NCBI RefSeq assembly: GCF_001662305.1
Contig: NZ_BDEP01000015.1
Coordinates: forward strand, 186,001-250,000
Direction of reading: 5' to 3'
Source: Halomonas caseinilytica
Lineage (GTDB): Bacteria; Pseudomonadota; Gammaproteobacteria; Pseudomonadales; Halomonadaceae
DNA: 64,000 bases
How positions within the stretch are numbered: position 1 is the first letter of the stretch; each line of letters begins with the position of its first letter. Position numbers and translations under genes: made by a program. The notes under the pieces were generated by a model. It saw only the letters and a list, made by a program, of their open reading frames with translations, was not told where the DNA came from and searched no databases. Positions 16,846 to 25,906 of the stretch are shown in pieces.

Positions 16846-16945
16846 TGTGCGCGTCTCCTTGCATTCCGCAGGGCGAGAGGGGAGGTGTCACCTCTGTGCC
16901 CGATATGATTCGTCGAGTCCATGAAAGCAAGGTGCCGCGCCGTAC

Positions 16946-17932
16946 TCAACGCTGGCAGTTGCCTTGACCATTCAGGGTCTGTGTCGCGTCGACAGTGGCG
17001 TCGATGGCCGCGGGATCGAGAATGAGGCCGATGTGGTCGATGCCGGGCAGGTGCTTGATCGGCACATGCCGGCCGGCGTGTTGAAACACGGGGTCGAACT
17101 GCTCGGCACGAAAGATCTGGTCGTCCTGGCCCACCAGCACCTGCATGGGGCAATCGAGCGCTTTCAGGGTGGCACGATAATCGGGCTTGGGTCGGTAATT
17201 CTGCGCGAGCGTGAACGAATAGGCCGTGGTGAGCGAGGGGGCGGCGTCATCATCGACGGCGTAGCGCATCACCGGCAGATGATGGAAGGCATTGATGCCG
17301 AGTCGGTCGAGCAGGATGAGCGCAATGTAACGGGGCAGGCCGACGCTCGTCCAGCCGCCGCTGTCGGGCCGATGGGTCGGTGCCTCCTGGCTGATGAAGG
17401 GCGCCAGCAGCAGGTAGTGGTCAAACAGCCGCTGGCGCTGACTGCCGGCGACGCGCAGCGCAAAGCCGCCGCCGGAGGAGAAGCCGACCAGAGTGCGCGG
17501 GCGGGCCGGAGCGATGGTCACCAGGAAGTCTTTTAGATCGTTTTCGAGTTGCCCGATGTAGGCAATGTCGCCTTTGGTGCCCGAGGCGCCGTGGCCGCGC
17601 ACATCCAGCGAGTAGACCATGAAACCGGCCGCGGCATGGGCCTTGGCCAGCGGGTGCAGGCTGCGACTGTTACCAGCCGAACCGTGGAGCAGCACGACGC
17701 TTCCCTGGGCGGCGTCGGAGGCCGGTGGGTAATGGCGATAGGCGAGCTGGCTGCCATCGCGTGCCGGATAGTGACTGAGTTCCGGCAGGTCGCGATAGTC
17801 GACGGTGCTGAACGGGGCGTTGATGTCTTTCATGGCCGCCGGCCGGGACGGGCCGCCGAGGACGAGTGCCATGGCGACGATGCCCACCGAGGCGACGAGG
17901 ATCAGCAGCACTAGGCCCGCAGCGATTTTCAT
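16946..17932 (-). CDS. membrane-anchored alpha/beta hydrolase
   Basis: 328 residues from the ATG after gagcgagg. One hydrophobic N-terminal segment ('AAGLVLLILVASVGIVAMAL') should anchor the protein. The hydrolase core follows: 'VVLLHGSAGNSRSL' (oxyanion region), nucleophile Ser in 'LVGFSSGGGFALRV', Asp in 'LVGQDDQIF' and His in 'LPGIDHIGLI'. Lysophospholipase- or lipase-like esterases look like this, but the substrate is not known. A second possible start, ATG at 17950, overlaps the sbcC stop codon. Either way the gene directly follows sbcC and is probably co-transcribed. Confidence 0.85.
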   Translation of the reverse strand: MKIAAGLVLLILVASVGIVAMALVLGGPSRPAAMKDINAPFSTVDYRDLPELSHYPARDGSQLAYRHYPPASDAAQGSVVLLHGSAGNSRSLHPLAKAHAAAGFMVYSLDVRGHGASGTKGDIAYIGQLENDLKDFLVTIAPARPRTLVGFSSGGGFALRVAGSQRQRLFDHYLLLAPFISQEAPTHRPDSGGWTSVGLPRYIALILLDRLGINAFHHLPVMRYAVDDDAAPSLTTAYSFTLAQNYRPKPDYRATLKALDCPMQVLVGQDDQIFRAEQFDPVFQHAGRHVPIKHLPGIDHIGLILDPAAIDATVDATQTLNGQGNCQR

Positions 17933-17942
17933 GAGGCCTCGC

Positions 17943-20900
17943 TCAAGCATTGACCAGTGTGGCGCGACTGGTGCCGTTGCCGATGGGGGCAACGTGGATC
18001 TGCACCGGTATGCGTTCGTGCATTTCCTGGACGTGGGAGATCACGCCGACGCGGCGACCCAGGGCCTGGAGGCCGTCCAGCGCTTCCATGGCCAGGGCCA
18101 AGGAGTCTGGATCGAGGCTGCCGAAGCCCTCGTCGATGAACAGCGATTCGATGGTCAGCTCGCCGGAGGCCATCGAGGCCAGCCCCAGGGCGAGGGCCAG
18201 CGAGACCAGGAAGGTCTCGCCGCCGGAGAGCGAGTGCACCGAGCGGCGTTCGTCGCCCATGTCGCGGTCGACGACCAGCAGGCCGAGCTCGCTGCCGCCG
18301 CGCACCAGACGATAGCGTCGGCTGAGGCCTGTCAGGTGCGCATTGGCGTGCTCCAGCAACTGTTCGAGGTTGTAGGCCTGGGCGATGCGACGGAACGTCT
18401 TGCCGTCGGCGGAGCCGATCAGCTCGCTGATCCGGCCCCAGCGGCGATACTCGGTGCGGGCCGCTTCCAGCTCGGCCTGGCCTTGCTGCTGGCGCGCGCG
18501 CTTGCGGTCGTCGTCACGCAGGGCATGCTGGGCGTCGTCGCGCTGTCGTTGGGCATCCTCGAGCCGTGGCGCGAGCGCCTCGCGTTCGCTGGCCAGCGCC
18601 TCGCGACGCTCGCGGAGCCTGGCCTCGGTGCTTTCCCCCAGCAGAGCCGCGTCGTCTTCGTCGCTCTCGTCATCTTCGGTCAGCCCCTGATCGCGGCGGT
18701 GAGCGAGCAGTGCCTGGCGACGTTCGGCGAGGGTGGCATAGGCCTGCTGGCGGGCCCGCTCGGCGTCGTCGAGCTGCTGCTCCAGGCGTTGCGCCTCGTC
18801 GTCGGATTGGTCCAGCAGCCGGGTGAGCGTGGCGTCGTCCAGTTCGGGATGGGCTCGGCGCCATTCGGCCAGCTCGTGGTCCAGGGTATCGCGCTCCTGG
18901 TGGAAGGTCTCGAGGCGCTGGCGTTCATGGTCGCGCTGCTGGGCGAGACGTTGCGCTTCCTGCCTGGCCTCATGCAATCGGCTCAGTGCGCTATCCCGGG
19001 CTTGATGGGCCTGGGCCTGTCGGTCGTCGAGGGATTGTTGCCAGGCGTCCGGCGAGGCGTGTTCGCCGAGCTGGGCCTGTAGCTGGCGCGCGATGTCGTC
19101 ACGTTGCGACCGCAAGGGCGGGAGGCGCTCGGCCAGCTCGGCCAGTTCCTTGTCGAGGGCCTCTCGCCGGGATTCGAACCTGGCCAGGACGAGTTCGTCC
19201 TGCTGCAGGGCACGCTCGAGCGGGGCCAGCTCGGCCTCGGCCTTGGCCAGATCGTTCAGTATTCGCTGGTGATGCGCTCGGGCAGCTTCGCTCGCGTCGC
19301 GTTGGGCGGCCAGCCAGGCATCGCGTTCGGCGTCTTCGATGGCGTCGAGTTCAGCGTGGAGAGGGTGATCGTTCAGGGCCTGGCGAGCCTCGTTGTGTTG
19401 CTGCTCGGCTGTTTGCGCATCCTGACGGCGCTGCTTGAGCGCGGCCTCGAGGGCGCGGTATTCGCCGACCAGGTTGTCACGCGCTTGCCGCGCCTGGTCG
19501 AGCGCTGCCTGTGCCTCGTTCAACTGGCGTTCTTCCTCTGCCTGCTGGGCGGCAAGCTGGGTGGCCTCCGGCGTCGGTGGTGGGTGATGGCGCCAGGGAT
19601 GGTCGAGGCCACCGCAGACGGGGCAGGGCTCGTCCTCCTGCAAGCCTTCGCGCAGCCTCGCCACGCTCTCGCTGCGCACGGCGCGAGAGCGCTCGATGAC
19701 GGCAGAGATGCTGGCGTAGTGGTTGTGCCTTTCATCGAGGCGGCGCCGAGCGTTCTGGCCCTGCTCCAGGAGCGTCGCCAGGCGACGTTCGTCGTCGCTG
19801 AGCTGGTCGGCCAGGCGTCGTTGGGTCTCGGTGGCGTGGCGGACCTGCCGCCAGCGGCTGGCCAGTTCTTCCAGGGCCAGGTGACGTCGGGCGGCCTGGT
19901 CGAGCTGACGCTGGGTCGCTTGGCGGGCGTCCTCGAGTCGTGGATGTTCACCCATCAGTTGCGTGAGCGTTGCCTGCCGGGCGTCGCGTTGCTGGCGGCG
20001 CTCGTGGTGTTCGGCCCTGGCTTGCCGATGCTGGGTGTCGAGCTCGACACGCTGGCGTTGACGCTCGGCCTGGGTGGCTTCCCGCTCGGCCAGTTGCTGC
20101 TGGATACCGGCGAGTTGCTGGGCCTGGTCGCGGGCTTCGCGCAGCCTCGGGTCGGCCCGACGTCGAGCTTCAGTGGCGTCATGCAGGGCATGCTCGGCTG
20201 CGGTATGGGCCTGGCTGGCCTGCTGGCAGGTCGTTTCACTGTTCCTGAGCGCTTCGAGCGTTGCGGCGTGAGTGGTTTCCAGGGTGGCGATGTCGCCGGG
20301 TAGCGCGGCCTGGCGCGCAAGGCGGTGGCGCTGGGGGAGAATCAGTCGTCGCCACTCGCGGTCGGCACGGGCAGCCGCCAGTTCCCGCCAGCCGGCATCG
20401 GCCTGTTGCTGCTGGTGCCGCCCCTCGGCGACGGCGAGGCTAAGGCGGTCGTCGGTGTCGTGCCAGCGCTGACGAGCGTCCAGCCGGTCTTGCCGTTGCT
20501 GTAGTTCGGCCAGGGCCTGATGGGCGGATGCCGCTTGCTGCTCGAGCTCGGCGCGGGCCTGTGGCTCGGCGGGCAGGTCGTCGGCGAGCTTGGCTTCGAG
20601 CGTCTCGACGCCTTTTCTGGCCTCGCTGGCCCGGCGGTAGGCGGCGCGTGAGATTGCCGAGTACTCGGCGGTGCCGGTCAGGCGCTCGAGCAGGTCGCTG
20701 CGTTCGTTGTCGTCGGCCTTGAGGAAGGCGGCGAACTCGCTTTGCGCGAGCAGCACGGCGCGGGTGAATTGTTCGAAGGTCAGCCCCAGTCGTTCGGGCA
20801 GCAGCTTGTCGAACTCTCGCTTCTGGTTGGTCAGCAGGCGGTCATCATCGAGGTCGCGCAGCGACTGATCGACACTCTGCAGTCGTCCGTCGGCCTTGTC

Positions 20901-21257
20901 GCGGGCACGACGCACCGCCCAGCGTGCACGGTAGCGATGGCCATCGCGGCCCAGGAAGTCGACCTCGGCGTGGCCGCTGGCGGTCCCTCGGCGCAGCAGG
21001 GTGCGGGGGTCGCTGGTGGTGAGCGATTGCCCGGCGGGGTCGTCGACCTGGCTGTCGCGGTTGGGCGCCTGGCGCAGGCGTGGCGTGTTGCCGTAGAGCG
21101 CCAGGCAGAGCGCGTCGAGCAGGGTGCTCTTGCCGGCGCCGGTGGGCCCGGTGATGGCGAACAGGCCGGCCGAGGCCAGCGGCTCGGCGGTGAAGTCGAG
21201 TGCCAGCGGGCCGGGCAGCGAGGCCAGGTTGGCCAGGCGCAGGGCGAGGATCTTCAT
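17943..21257 (-). CDS. sbcC: exonuclease SbcCD subunit C
   Basis: 1104 residues. Walker A GPTGAGKS is at 37-44. Two long coiled coils rich in Q, R, A, E and L flank a zinc hook 'CPVCGG' at about 546. The ABC signature 'SLSGGETFLVSLALALGLA' and Walker B 'LFIDEGFGSLD' are near the C-terminus. It is the SMC-like ATPase of SbcCD, which cleaves DNA hairpins and double-strand ends, for instance at palindromes formed in replication. It overlaps sbcD by 4 bases (ATGA), a sign of translational coupling. Confidence 0.96.
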   Translation of the reverse strand: MKILALRLANLASLPGPLALDFTAEPLASAGLFAITGPTGAGKSTLLDALCLALYGNTPRLRQAPNRDSQVDDPAGQSLTTSDPRTLLRRGTASGHAEVDFLGRDGHRYRARWAVRRARDKADGRLQSVDQSLRDLDDDRLLTNQKREFDKLLPERLGLTFEQFTRAVLLAQSEFAAFLKADDNERSDLLERLTGTAEYSAISRAAYRRASEARKGVETLEAKLADDLPAEPQARAELEQQAASAHQALAELQQRQDRLDARQRWHDTDDRLSLAVAEGRHQQQQADAGWRELAAARADREWRRLILPQRHRLARQAALPGDIATLETTHAATLEALRNSETTCQQASQAHTAAEHALHDATEARRRADPRLREARDQAQQLAGIQQQLAEREATQAERQRQRVELDTQHRQARAEHHERRQQRDARQATLTQLMGEHPRLEDARQATQRQLDQAARRHLALEELASRWRQVRHATETQRRLADQLSDDERRLATLLEQGQNARRRLDERHNHYASISAVIERSRAVRSESVARLREGLQEDEPCPVCGGLDHPWRHHPPPTPEATQLAAQQAEEERQLNEAQAALDQARQARDNLVGEYRALEAALKQRRQDAQTAEQQHNEARQALNDHPLHAELDAIEDAERDAWLAAQRDASEAARAHHQRILNDLAKAEAELAPLERALQQDELVLARFESRREALDKELAELAERLPPLRSQRDDIARQLQAQLGEHASPDAWQQSLDDRQAQAHQARDSALSRLHEARQEAQRLAQQRDHERQRLETFHQERDTLDHELAEWRRAHPELDDATLTRLLDQSDDEAQRLEQQLDDAERARQQAYATLAERRQALLAHRRDQGLTEDDESDEDDAALLGESTEARLRERREALASEREALAPRLEDAQRQRDDAQHALRDDDRKRARQQQGQAELEAARTEYRRWGRISELIGSADGKTFRRIAQAYNLEQLLEHANAHLTGLSRRYRLVRGGSELGLLVVDRDMGDERRSVHSLSGGETFLVSLALALGLASMASGELTIESLFIDEGFGSLDPDSLALAMEALDGLQALGRRVGVISHVQEMHERIPVQIHVAPIGNGTSRATLVNA

Positions 21258-22483
21258 GCGTCGGCCTCCGGGTCGTCGAGCACGTCCTGGTGCAGGCGGT
21301 CGAAATCGGCCAGGACGTCGTCGTCGGGCGGGGCGTCCCAGCGTTCGCGCCAGGTGCGTTCGAAGAGCTTGCGCGGGCCCAGTGTCTGCAGGTCGATACG
21401 TGCCGAGGTGGTATCGCCCTCACGCTGGGGCAGACGACGCGAAAGCCGCAGCAGGCGCAGGGCCTTGCCCTCCAGGGCGGCTTCCACTCGCGCGCGGAGG
21501 TCGGGCACCGGGGCGTCGAGCGCGACCGTGACTTCCAGCCATGGCCAGCGTTCGCGAGGCAGGGCCGGGTCATCGGTCAGCGCGTCCAGTTCGGAGAGGA
21601 CCTCGTCCAGCGGTGCCGGGCCGAGGCGGTGCATGGCCACCGGGCGCGGTACGTGGAGTGCCTCGCTGCCGGTCAGTCGTTCACCGTCGAGGCTGACCTC
21701 CACCACCTGGTGGGGGTAGTCGACTTCACTGAAATCCAGCGGCAGGGGGCTGCCGCTGTAGCGGATGCGAGGCTCGCCGACCTGCTGGGCGCGGTGCAGG
21801 TGGCCAAGTGCCACATAGGCGATGTCGTCGGGGAAGAGGGCGGCGGAGATCGACTCCTCGCCGCCGATCACGATGGGCCGTTCGCTGGCCTCGGAGACGG
21901 TGGCGCCATGCAGATGGGCGTGGCTCATGGCCACCAGCGCCTGGCCGGATTCGCGCCGTTGCCGGGCGGCATCGATCAGTCGTTCATGGACGCTCGAGAT
22001 GCCGCTGACATAGTCGTCGGCGTCGCCACCGGTGACCTCGGCAGGCCGCAGGAAGGGCAGCGCCAGGCACCAGGCTTGCGTCTCGCCGGCCGCATCGGTG
22101 AGCGGCACCAGCAGGTGGTCGGCATCGAGTTCGCCGTCTTCCTGCCAGACGACGCGCCCCAGGGCGTGGGTGCGAAGGCGGCGCATCAAAGGCGCGGGAA
22201 GCTCGATGCGGTTGCCGCTGTCGTGGTTGCCGGCGATCAGCACGATATCCAGGTGCGGCAAGCGCTCGTGGGCGCTGACGATGAAGTCGTACAAGAGTTC
22301 CTGGGCGCGCAGCGAAGGATTGACCACATCGAAGATATCCCCGGCGACCAGCAGGGCGTCGGCGTCGCGCGCGATGAGGGTCTCGAGCAGCCAGTCGAGG
22401 AAGGCGCGGTGCTCGGTGTGGCGCTCCTGGCCGTGGAAGCTCTGGCCCAGGTGCCAGTCGGCGGTGTGGATCAGTCTCAGCAT
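21254..22483 (-). CDS. sbcD: exonuclease SbcCD subunit D
   Basis: 409 residues, a calcineurin-like Mre11-type nuclease. The metal-binding motifs are 'HTADWHLGQSFHG' (D9, H11), 'AGDIFDVVNPS', 'IAGNHDSGNRIE' and 'ALGHLHRAQQV'. A C-terminal capping domain follows. It provides the Mn-dependent nuclease of SbcCD. First gene of an sbcD-sbcC-hydrolase unit, divergent from endonuclease V, so two DNA repair nucleases share one promoter region. Confidence 0.96.
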   Translation of the reverse strand: MLRLIHTADWHLGQSFHGQERHTEHRAFLDWLLETLIARDADALLVAGDIFDVVNPSLRAQELLYDFIVSAHERLPHLDIVLIAGNHDSGNRIELPAPLMRRLRTHALGRVVWQEDGELDADHLLVPLTDAAGETQAWCLALPFLRPAEVTGGDADDYVSGISSVHERLIDAARQRRESGQALVAMSHAHLHGATVSEASERPIVIGGEESISAALFPDDIAYVALGHLHRAQQVGEPRIRYSGSPLPLDFSEVDYPHQVVEVSLDGERLTGSEALHVPRPVAMHRLGPAPLDEVLSELDALTDDPALPRERWPWLEVTVALDAPVPDLRARVEAALEGKALRLLRLSRRLPQREGDTTSARIDLQTLGPRKLFERTWRERWDAPPDDDVLADFDRLHQDVLDDPEADA

Positions 22484-22557
22484 TGGCTTCCCGGTGGCTG
22501 GTCAGGCGGCAAAACCGTAGTCTAACCCGAGAGATGCCCATGAATCAGGAAGCCCGA

Positions 22558-23238
22558 ATGTCCAATCCTCCCTTGCATGACTGGAACCTCGCGCCGAAAG
22601 CGGCCATCGAGCTGCAGAAGCAACTGGCCGGCCGGGTCGAACTCGAAGATCGACTCGAAAGGATTCGCCATATCGCCGGTGTGGATATCGGCTTCGAGGA
22701 GAGCGGTGATATCACGCGTGCGGCGGTGGTCGTGCTGGCCTGGCCGCCAGCCGCCCCCGGCGAGTTCGAGGTAGTGGAGCAGGTCGTGCATCGCGAGCCG
22801 ACGCGCATGCCTTATATTCCCGGCCTGTTGTCGTTTCGTGAGGTACCGGCGGCCCTGGCCGCCTTCGACAAGCTGACGACCAAGCCCGAACTGGTGATGG
22901 TGGACGGTCAGGGCATCGCGCATCCGCGCCGGCTGGGCGTGGCCAGCCACCTGGGGCTATGGCTCGACCTGCCGACCATCGGGGTTGCCAAGTCGCGGCT
23001 TTGCGGTCGCCACGCCACGCCGGGAGACGAGAGGGGCGACTGGATGCCCCTCATGGACGGCGAGGAGACCATCGGCGTGGTGCTGCGTTCCAGGACCGGC
23101 GTCAAGCCGGTGTTCGTGTCGCCCGGACACCGCCTTTCGCTGCCCACGGCGCTGGAATGGGCGACGGCTTGCCTGGGGCGCACCAAGCTGCCCGAGCCGA
23201 CTCGCCTGGCGGATCGGCTAGCGTCGCGGCGAGGGTAG
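22558..23238 (+). CDS. nfi: endonuclease V (deoxyinosine 3' endonuclease)
   Basis: 226 residues from the ATG that follows caggaagcccga; an in-frame ATG at 22534 is the alternative. The catalytic acids match the family: D43 in 'GVDIGFE', E95 in 'MPYIPGLLSFRE' and D116 in 'MVDGQGIAHPRRLGVASHLG'. The C-terminal 'LPEPTRLADRLAS' is also conserved. It nicks DNA one nucleotide 3' of hypoxanthine to start repair of deaminated adenine. Divergent from sbcDC. Confidence 0.94.
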   Translation: MSNPPLHDWNLAPKAAIELQKQLAGRVELEDRLERIRHIAGVDIGFEESGDITRAAVVVLAWPPAAPGEFEVVEQVVHREPTRMPYIPGLLSFREVPAALAAFDKLTTKPELVMVDGQGIAHPRRLGVASHLGLWLDLPTIGVAKSRLCGRHATPGDERGDWMPLMDGEETIGVVLRSRTGVKPVFVSPGHRLSLPTALEWATACLGRTKLPEPTRLADRLASRRG

Positions 23239-23303
23239 ATGAGGTTGCTTTCGCCGGCGTGGTTCCGGTGCGGCATGGGACGCCAAGGGCACTGATGTTG
23301 ATG

Positions 23304-23567
23304 CTATTTTCCCTTGTTCCTGTGAGGGCATCCCGGCCAACAGCAGGGGCGACGCTTTCCCGCCTTGAGATCGGCGCTCACTCGCGAGATGCGGCGGTGT
23401 CTCGTCTCGGGTTTCTTGGCGTCTTCTACCCAGCATATCCACTCATTGCGCGCGATGGGCGTAATGGCCTCCCAGAGCACTAGCACTGAGCTGTCGCCGG
23501 CGAGGACGTGTCGCAGGTCCTCGGGGACATCATGTACAACACCGGCGGAGATGGTTTTTCGGATCAT
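23304..23567 (-). CDS. YdeI/OmpD-associated (OmdA) family small protein
   Basis: 87 residues. The core 'VPEDLRHVLAGDSSVL' followed by 'ITPIARNEWICWVEDAKKPE' and the closing 'GKRRPCCWPGCPHR' are features of short OmdA/YdeI-like proteins. The cysteine-rich end (CCWPGC) suggests a metal or redox role, but function is unknown. Starts at the inner ATG (MIRKTISAG), where relatives begin; an ATG five codons upstream is also possible. No clear ribosome-binding site was seen. Convergent with nfi. Confidence 0.72.
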   Translation of the reverse strand: MIRKTISAGVVHDVPEDLRHVLAGDSSVLVLWEAITPIARNEWICWVEDAKKPETRHRRISRVSADLKAGKRRPCCWPGCPHRNKGK

Positions 23568-23702
23568 GAGGGGGCATCGCATGAGTCATTGATGCTTGAT
23601 GGTCTCGTCAGACTAGAACGACTGGCGGTGATTGGCCAGAAGCGAGCATTCCGCTTCAGATGAGGCGTGTTTTCCCGTCGCGTTCCGCGGGTTCAAACTG
23701 GG

Positions 23703-23708
23703 TATACT
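23703..23708 (+). promoter_or_regulatory. -10-like element upstream of the DUF1415 gene
   Basis: TATACT 40 bases before the start codon, preceded by a tggg extension. No good -35 hexamer is visible at the right distance. Confidence 0.3.
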
Positions 23709-23747
23709 GCGCTTCCATTCTTCTCCATTCTCCCGACGAGCCCGCTC

Positions 23748-24302
23748 ATGACCCACCATGCCGATCCGCTTTCCGCCACCCGAGCCTGGGTTGAATCCTT
23801 CGTGGTTGGCCGTGAGGTCTGTCCCTTTGCGGGACGCGAAATTGCCCGGGACAGCGTGCGCTATGTGACGGTGGAGGCCGCACGGCTGGAGGCTGCCCTG
23901 CTGCGATTGATGGAAGAGTGCTGGCATCTCGATACGCATCCCGAGACCGAAACGACCCTGCTGGTATTGAGCGACGGGCTGGCGGATTTCGACGACTATC
24001 TGGATGCGCTGGGGCTGGCCGAGTCGCTGCTGGTGGAGCAGGGCTATGAAGGGATCTATCAGTTGGCGAGCTTCCACCCGGACTATCAATTCGAAGGCGA
24101 GGCGGAGGATGCGCCGCGCAATTTCACCAATCGCTCGCCCTGGCCGATGTGGCATCTGATCCGCGAGGCCGGGCTCGAGCGGGCCTTGGCCCATTACCCC
24201 GATCCCGAGGGAATCCCCGTGCGTAACGAGGCCCGGATGCAGGCGTTGGGCACCGAACGGTTGGCCGCGTCACTGGCTGCGTTGCGGGGAGCGGCGCGGT
24301 AG
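23748..24302 (+). CDS. DUF1415 domain-containing protein
   Basis: 184 residues. The family hallmarks are 'WVESFVVGREVCPFAGRE' at the N-terminus and 'YQLASFHPDYQFEGEAEDA' with 'NFTNRSPWPMWHLIREA' in the middle. DUF1415 proteins are soluble, widespread in gammaproteobacteria and uncharacterised; conserved Cys and His residues could bind metal. The upstream in-frame extension to 23667 has no family similarity. Probably monocistronic; convergent with the MocR gene. Confidence 0.88.
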   Translation: MTHHADPLSATRAWVESFVVGREVCPFAGREIARDSVRYVTVEAARLEAALLRLMEECWHLDTHPETETTLLVLSDGLADFDDYLDALGLAESLLVEQGYEGIYQLASFHPDYQFEGEAEDAPRNFTNRSPWPMWHLIREAGLERALAHYPDPEGIPVRNEARMQALGTERLAASLAALRGAAR

Positions 24303-24338
24303 CGTTCGGCCGCTGCCGAGAAGGGCCGATTGCATCGC

Positions 24339-25886
24339 TCAGGTCAGGGCCAGCCAGGCTTCGACGAGCCAGCGTCCGCAGCGCTCGATCTCGGCCTCCG
24401 TGGCACCGGCATAGCCAAGCACCAGCCCCGGCTGGCCGGGGGCGCGTAGGTAATAGCCGGAAAGCGGCGATAACCGCAGGCCGGCCTCCTTGCTTCGCCG
24501 GAGCAGCTCGCGTTCCAGATCATGGCTTGCCAGGTAGGCGACCAGGTGCATGCCCGCATGGCCGGACGAGAGTTCTAGCCCGTGTGCCACTGCCGGTGCC
24601 AGTACATGTCGCAGTGCGGCCTGTCGAGTCTGGTAGCACCGGCGCATGCGTGCCACGTGGCGCGCGAAATGGCCTTCGCTGATGAAGTCGGCAAGCGCTG
24701 CCTGGGTGATGTACTGTCCTTCCCGGTGCAGGCGGGCATTGACGCTCCGAAAGGTCGTCACCAGTGACGGCGGCAGTACCAGGTAGCCGAGCCGCAGCCC
24801 GGGATAGAGAACCTTGCTGAAGGTGCCGACATAGATCACCGGCGCGTTGTCCATCAGTCCCTGGAGCGAGGCGATCGGCGCGCTGGTGTAGCGAAATTCG
24901 CTGTCGTAGTCGTCCTCGATGATCCAGGCGCCATGCTGCTGGGCAAGTCCCAGCAGCGCCGTGCGTCGCGTCAGCGACAGGGTAGCGCCGCTGGGGTACT
25001 GGTGCGATGGTGTCACGTAGATCAGTTTGGGGGAGGGCACCTCGGGCGGCAGCGATGCGACGTTCAGGCCCTCGTCGTCGACCGGCACCGGCTGCAGTGT
25101 CAGGCCTGCCGCGGTGAAGCAGGCCTGCGCGCCGCCGTAGCCTGGCTCTTCCAGCCAGACGGCATCGCCGACATCGGCGAGCAGGCGCGCGATCAGCTCG
25201 AAGCCCTGCTGCGCGCCCTGGGTGATCAGGATCTGTTCCGGCTGGCAGCGTACCGAGCGCGATAACCGCAGGTAGTCGCACAGTGCCTCGCGCAGTGTCT
25301 CCACACCGCCTTCATTCCGGTAATCGAACCAGTCGATGGGGGCTCGCTGCTGGTGACGGCGCAGCAAGCGTTGCCAGCGCTCGCGAGGAAAACGATCCAG
25401 TGCCGGCACACCCGGAGCGAAGGCCGTATGCCGCGCGCTGGGAGGCGTCGCGAAGTCGAGGAGGCGTTCGCCGCGATGCGAGAGCGTCGCAGGTGGCGTC
25501 GGCGGGACATCGAGGGGCGTCTGCGGGTCCCACTGCCAGTCGGCCACGAAGACGCCGGCACCGGGACGCGACACCAGAAAGCCTTCGGCGGCGAGGCGGT
25601 CGACCGCGCTCAGCACCGTGTTGCGCCCAATGCCGAGCTCGGCCGCCAGTTGCCGGGACGAGGGCAGGGCACTCCCCGCAGGGAGCCGGCCCTGCTGGAT
25701 GCCGCCGCGCAGGGCGTCGTAAAGGCGCTGGCCGAGCGTGCGGGCATCCGGCTCGGCCAGTTGAAGATTCAGTGCCTCCTGAATCCAGAGGCGGTGGGCA
25801 TTCGGATCAGCCACTGGTTCCCCATGTATCGGCCAAACTGGTTCTTCTTGGGGAACCATTATGTCGTCAGACTGAGGCTTCGTCAT
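24339..25886 (-). CDS. MocR-type regulator (GntR helix-turn-helix fused to aminotransferase-like domain)
   Basis: 515 residues. A GntR winged helix comes first ('RTLGQRLYDALRGGIQQGRL', 'SALPSSRQLAAELGIGRNTV'). A fold-type I PLP domain follows, with the Schiff-base lysine in 'IYVGTFSKVLYPGLRLGYL' near residue 357. MocR proteins sense PLP plus an amine or amino acid and control transport, GABA, taurine, polyamine or vitamin B6 genes. The start is uncertain: ATG at 25886 leaves only 20 bases before the divergent acetyltransferase, and ATG at 25859 is equally possible. A large inverted repeat covers this start region. Divergent from two GNAT genes and a PaiB-like gene, its likely targets. Confidence 0.9.
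   Translation of the reverse strand: MTKPQSDDIMVPQEEPVWPIHGEPVADPNAHRLWIQEALNLQLAEPDARTLGQRLYDALRGGIQQGRLPAGSALPSSRQLAAELGIGRNTVLSAVDRLAAEGFLVSRPGAGVFVADWQWDPQTPLDVPPTPPATLSHRGERLLDFATPPSARHTAFAPGVPALDRFPRERWQRLLRRHQQRAPIDWFDYRNEGGVETLREALCDYLRLSRSVRCQPEQILITQGAQQGFELIARLLADVGDAVWLEEPGYGGAQACFTAAGLTLQPVPVDDEGLNVASLPPEVPSPKLIYVTPSHQYPSGATLSLTRRTALLGLAQQHGAWIIEDDYDSEFRYTSAPIASLQGLMDNAPVIYVGTFSKVLYPGLRLGYLVLPPSLVTTFRSVNARLHREGQYITQAALADFISEGHFARHVARMRRCYQTRQAALRHVLAPAVAHGLELSSGHAGMHLVAYLASHDLERELLRRSKEAGLRLSPLSGYYLRAPGQPGLVLGYAGATEAEIERCGRWLVEAWLALT
25813..25858. promoter_or_regulatory. inverted and direct repeats at the MocR start (candidate operator)
   Basis: TGGTTCCCCA (25815-25824) is repeated as its exact reverse complement TGGGGAACCA (25849-25858), with 24 bases between. 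ACTGGTTC also occurs as a direct repeat at 25813 and 25837. MocR proteins typically bind direct repeats with an added half-site. The position overlaps the first codons of the MocR gene as annotated, so it would suit autorepression together with control of the divergent genes. Confidence 0.55.
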
Positions 25887-25906
25887 GTCCGAACGCGAGC
25901 CTTGCC

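Noticed and set aside
19161-19185. tRNA-like T-loop sequence (GGTTCGAATCCC on the minus strand)
   Set aside because: It is inside sbcC coding sequence and no acceptor, D or anticodon arms can be formed around it.
17943-21257. Repetitive-looking Q/R/A/E/L codons suggesting a repeat array
   Set aside because: This is the coiled-coil part of SbcC; the repetition is at protein heptad level, not DNA repeats.
23365-23592. 75-codon plus-strand frame
   Set aside because: Shadow of the YdeI-like gene on the minus strand, which has clear family motifs.
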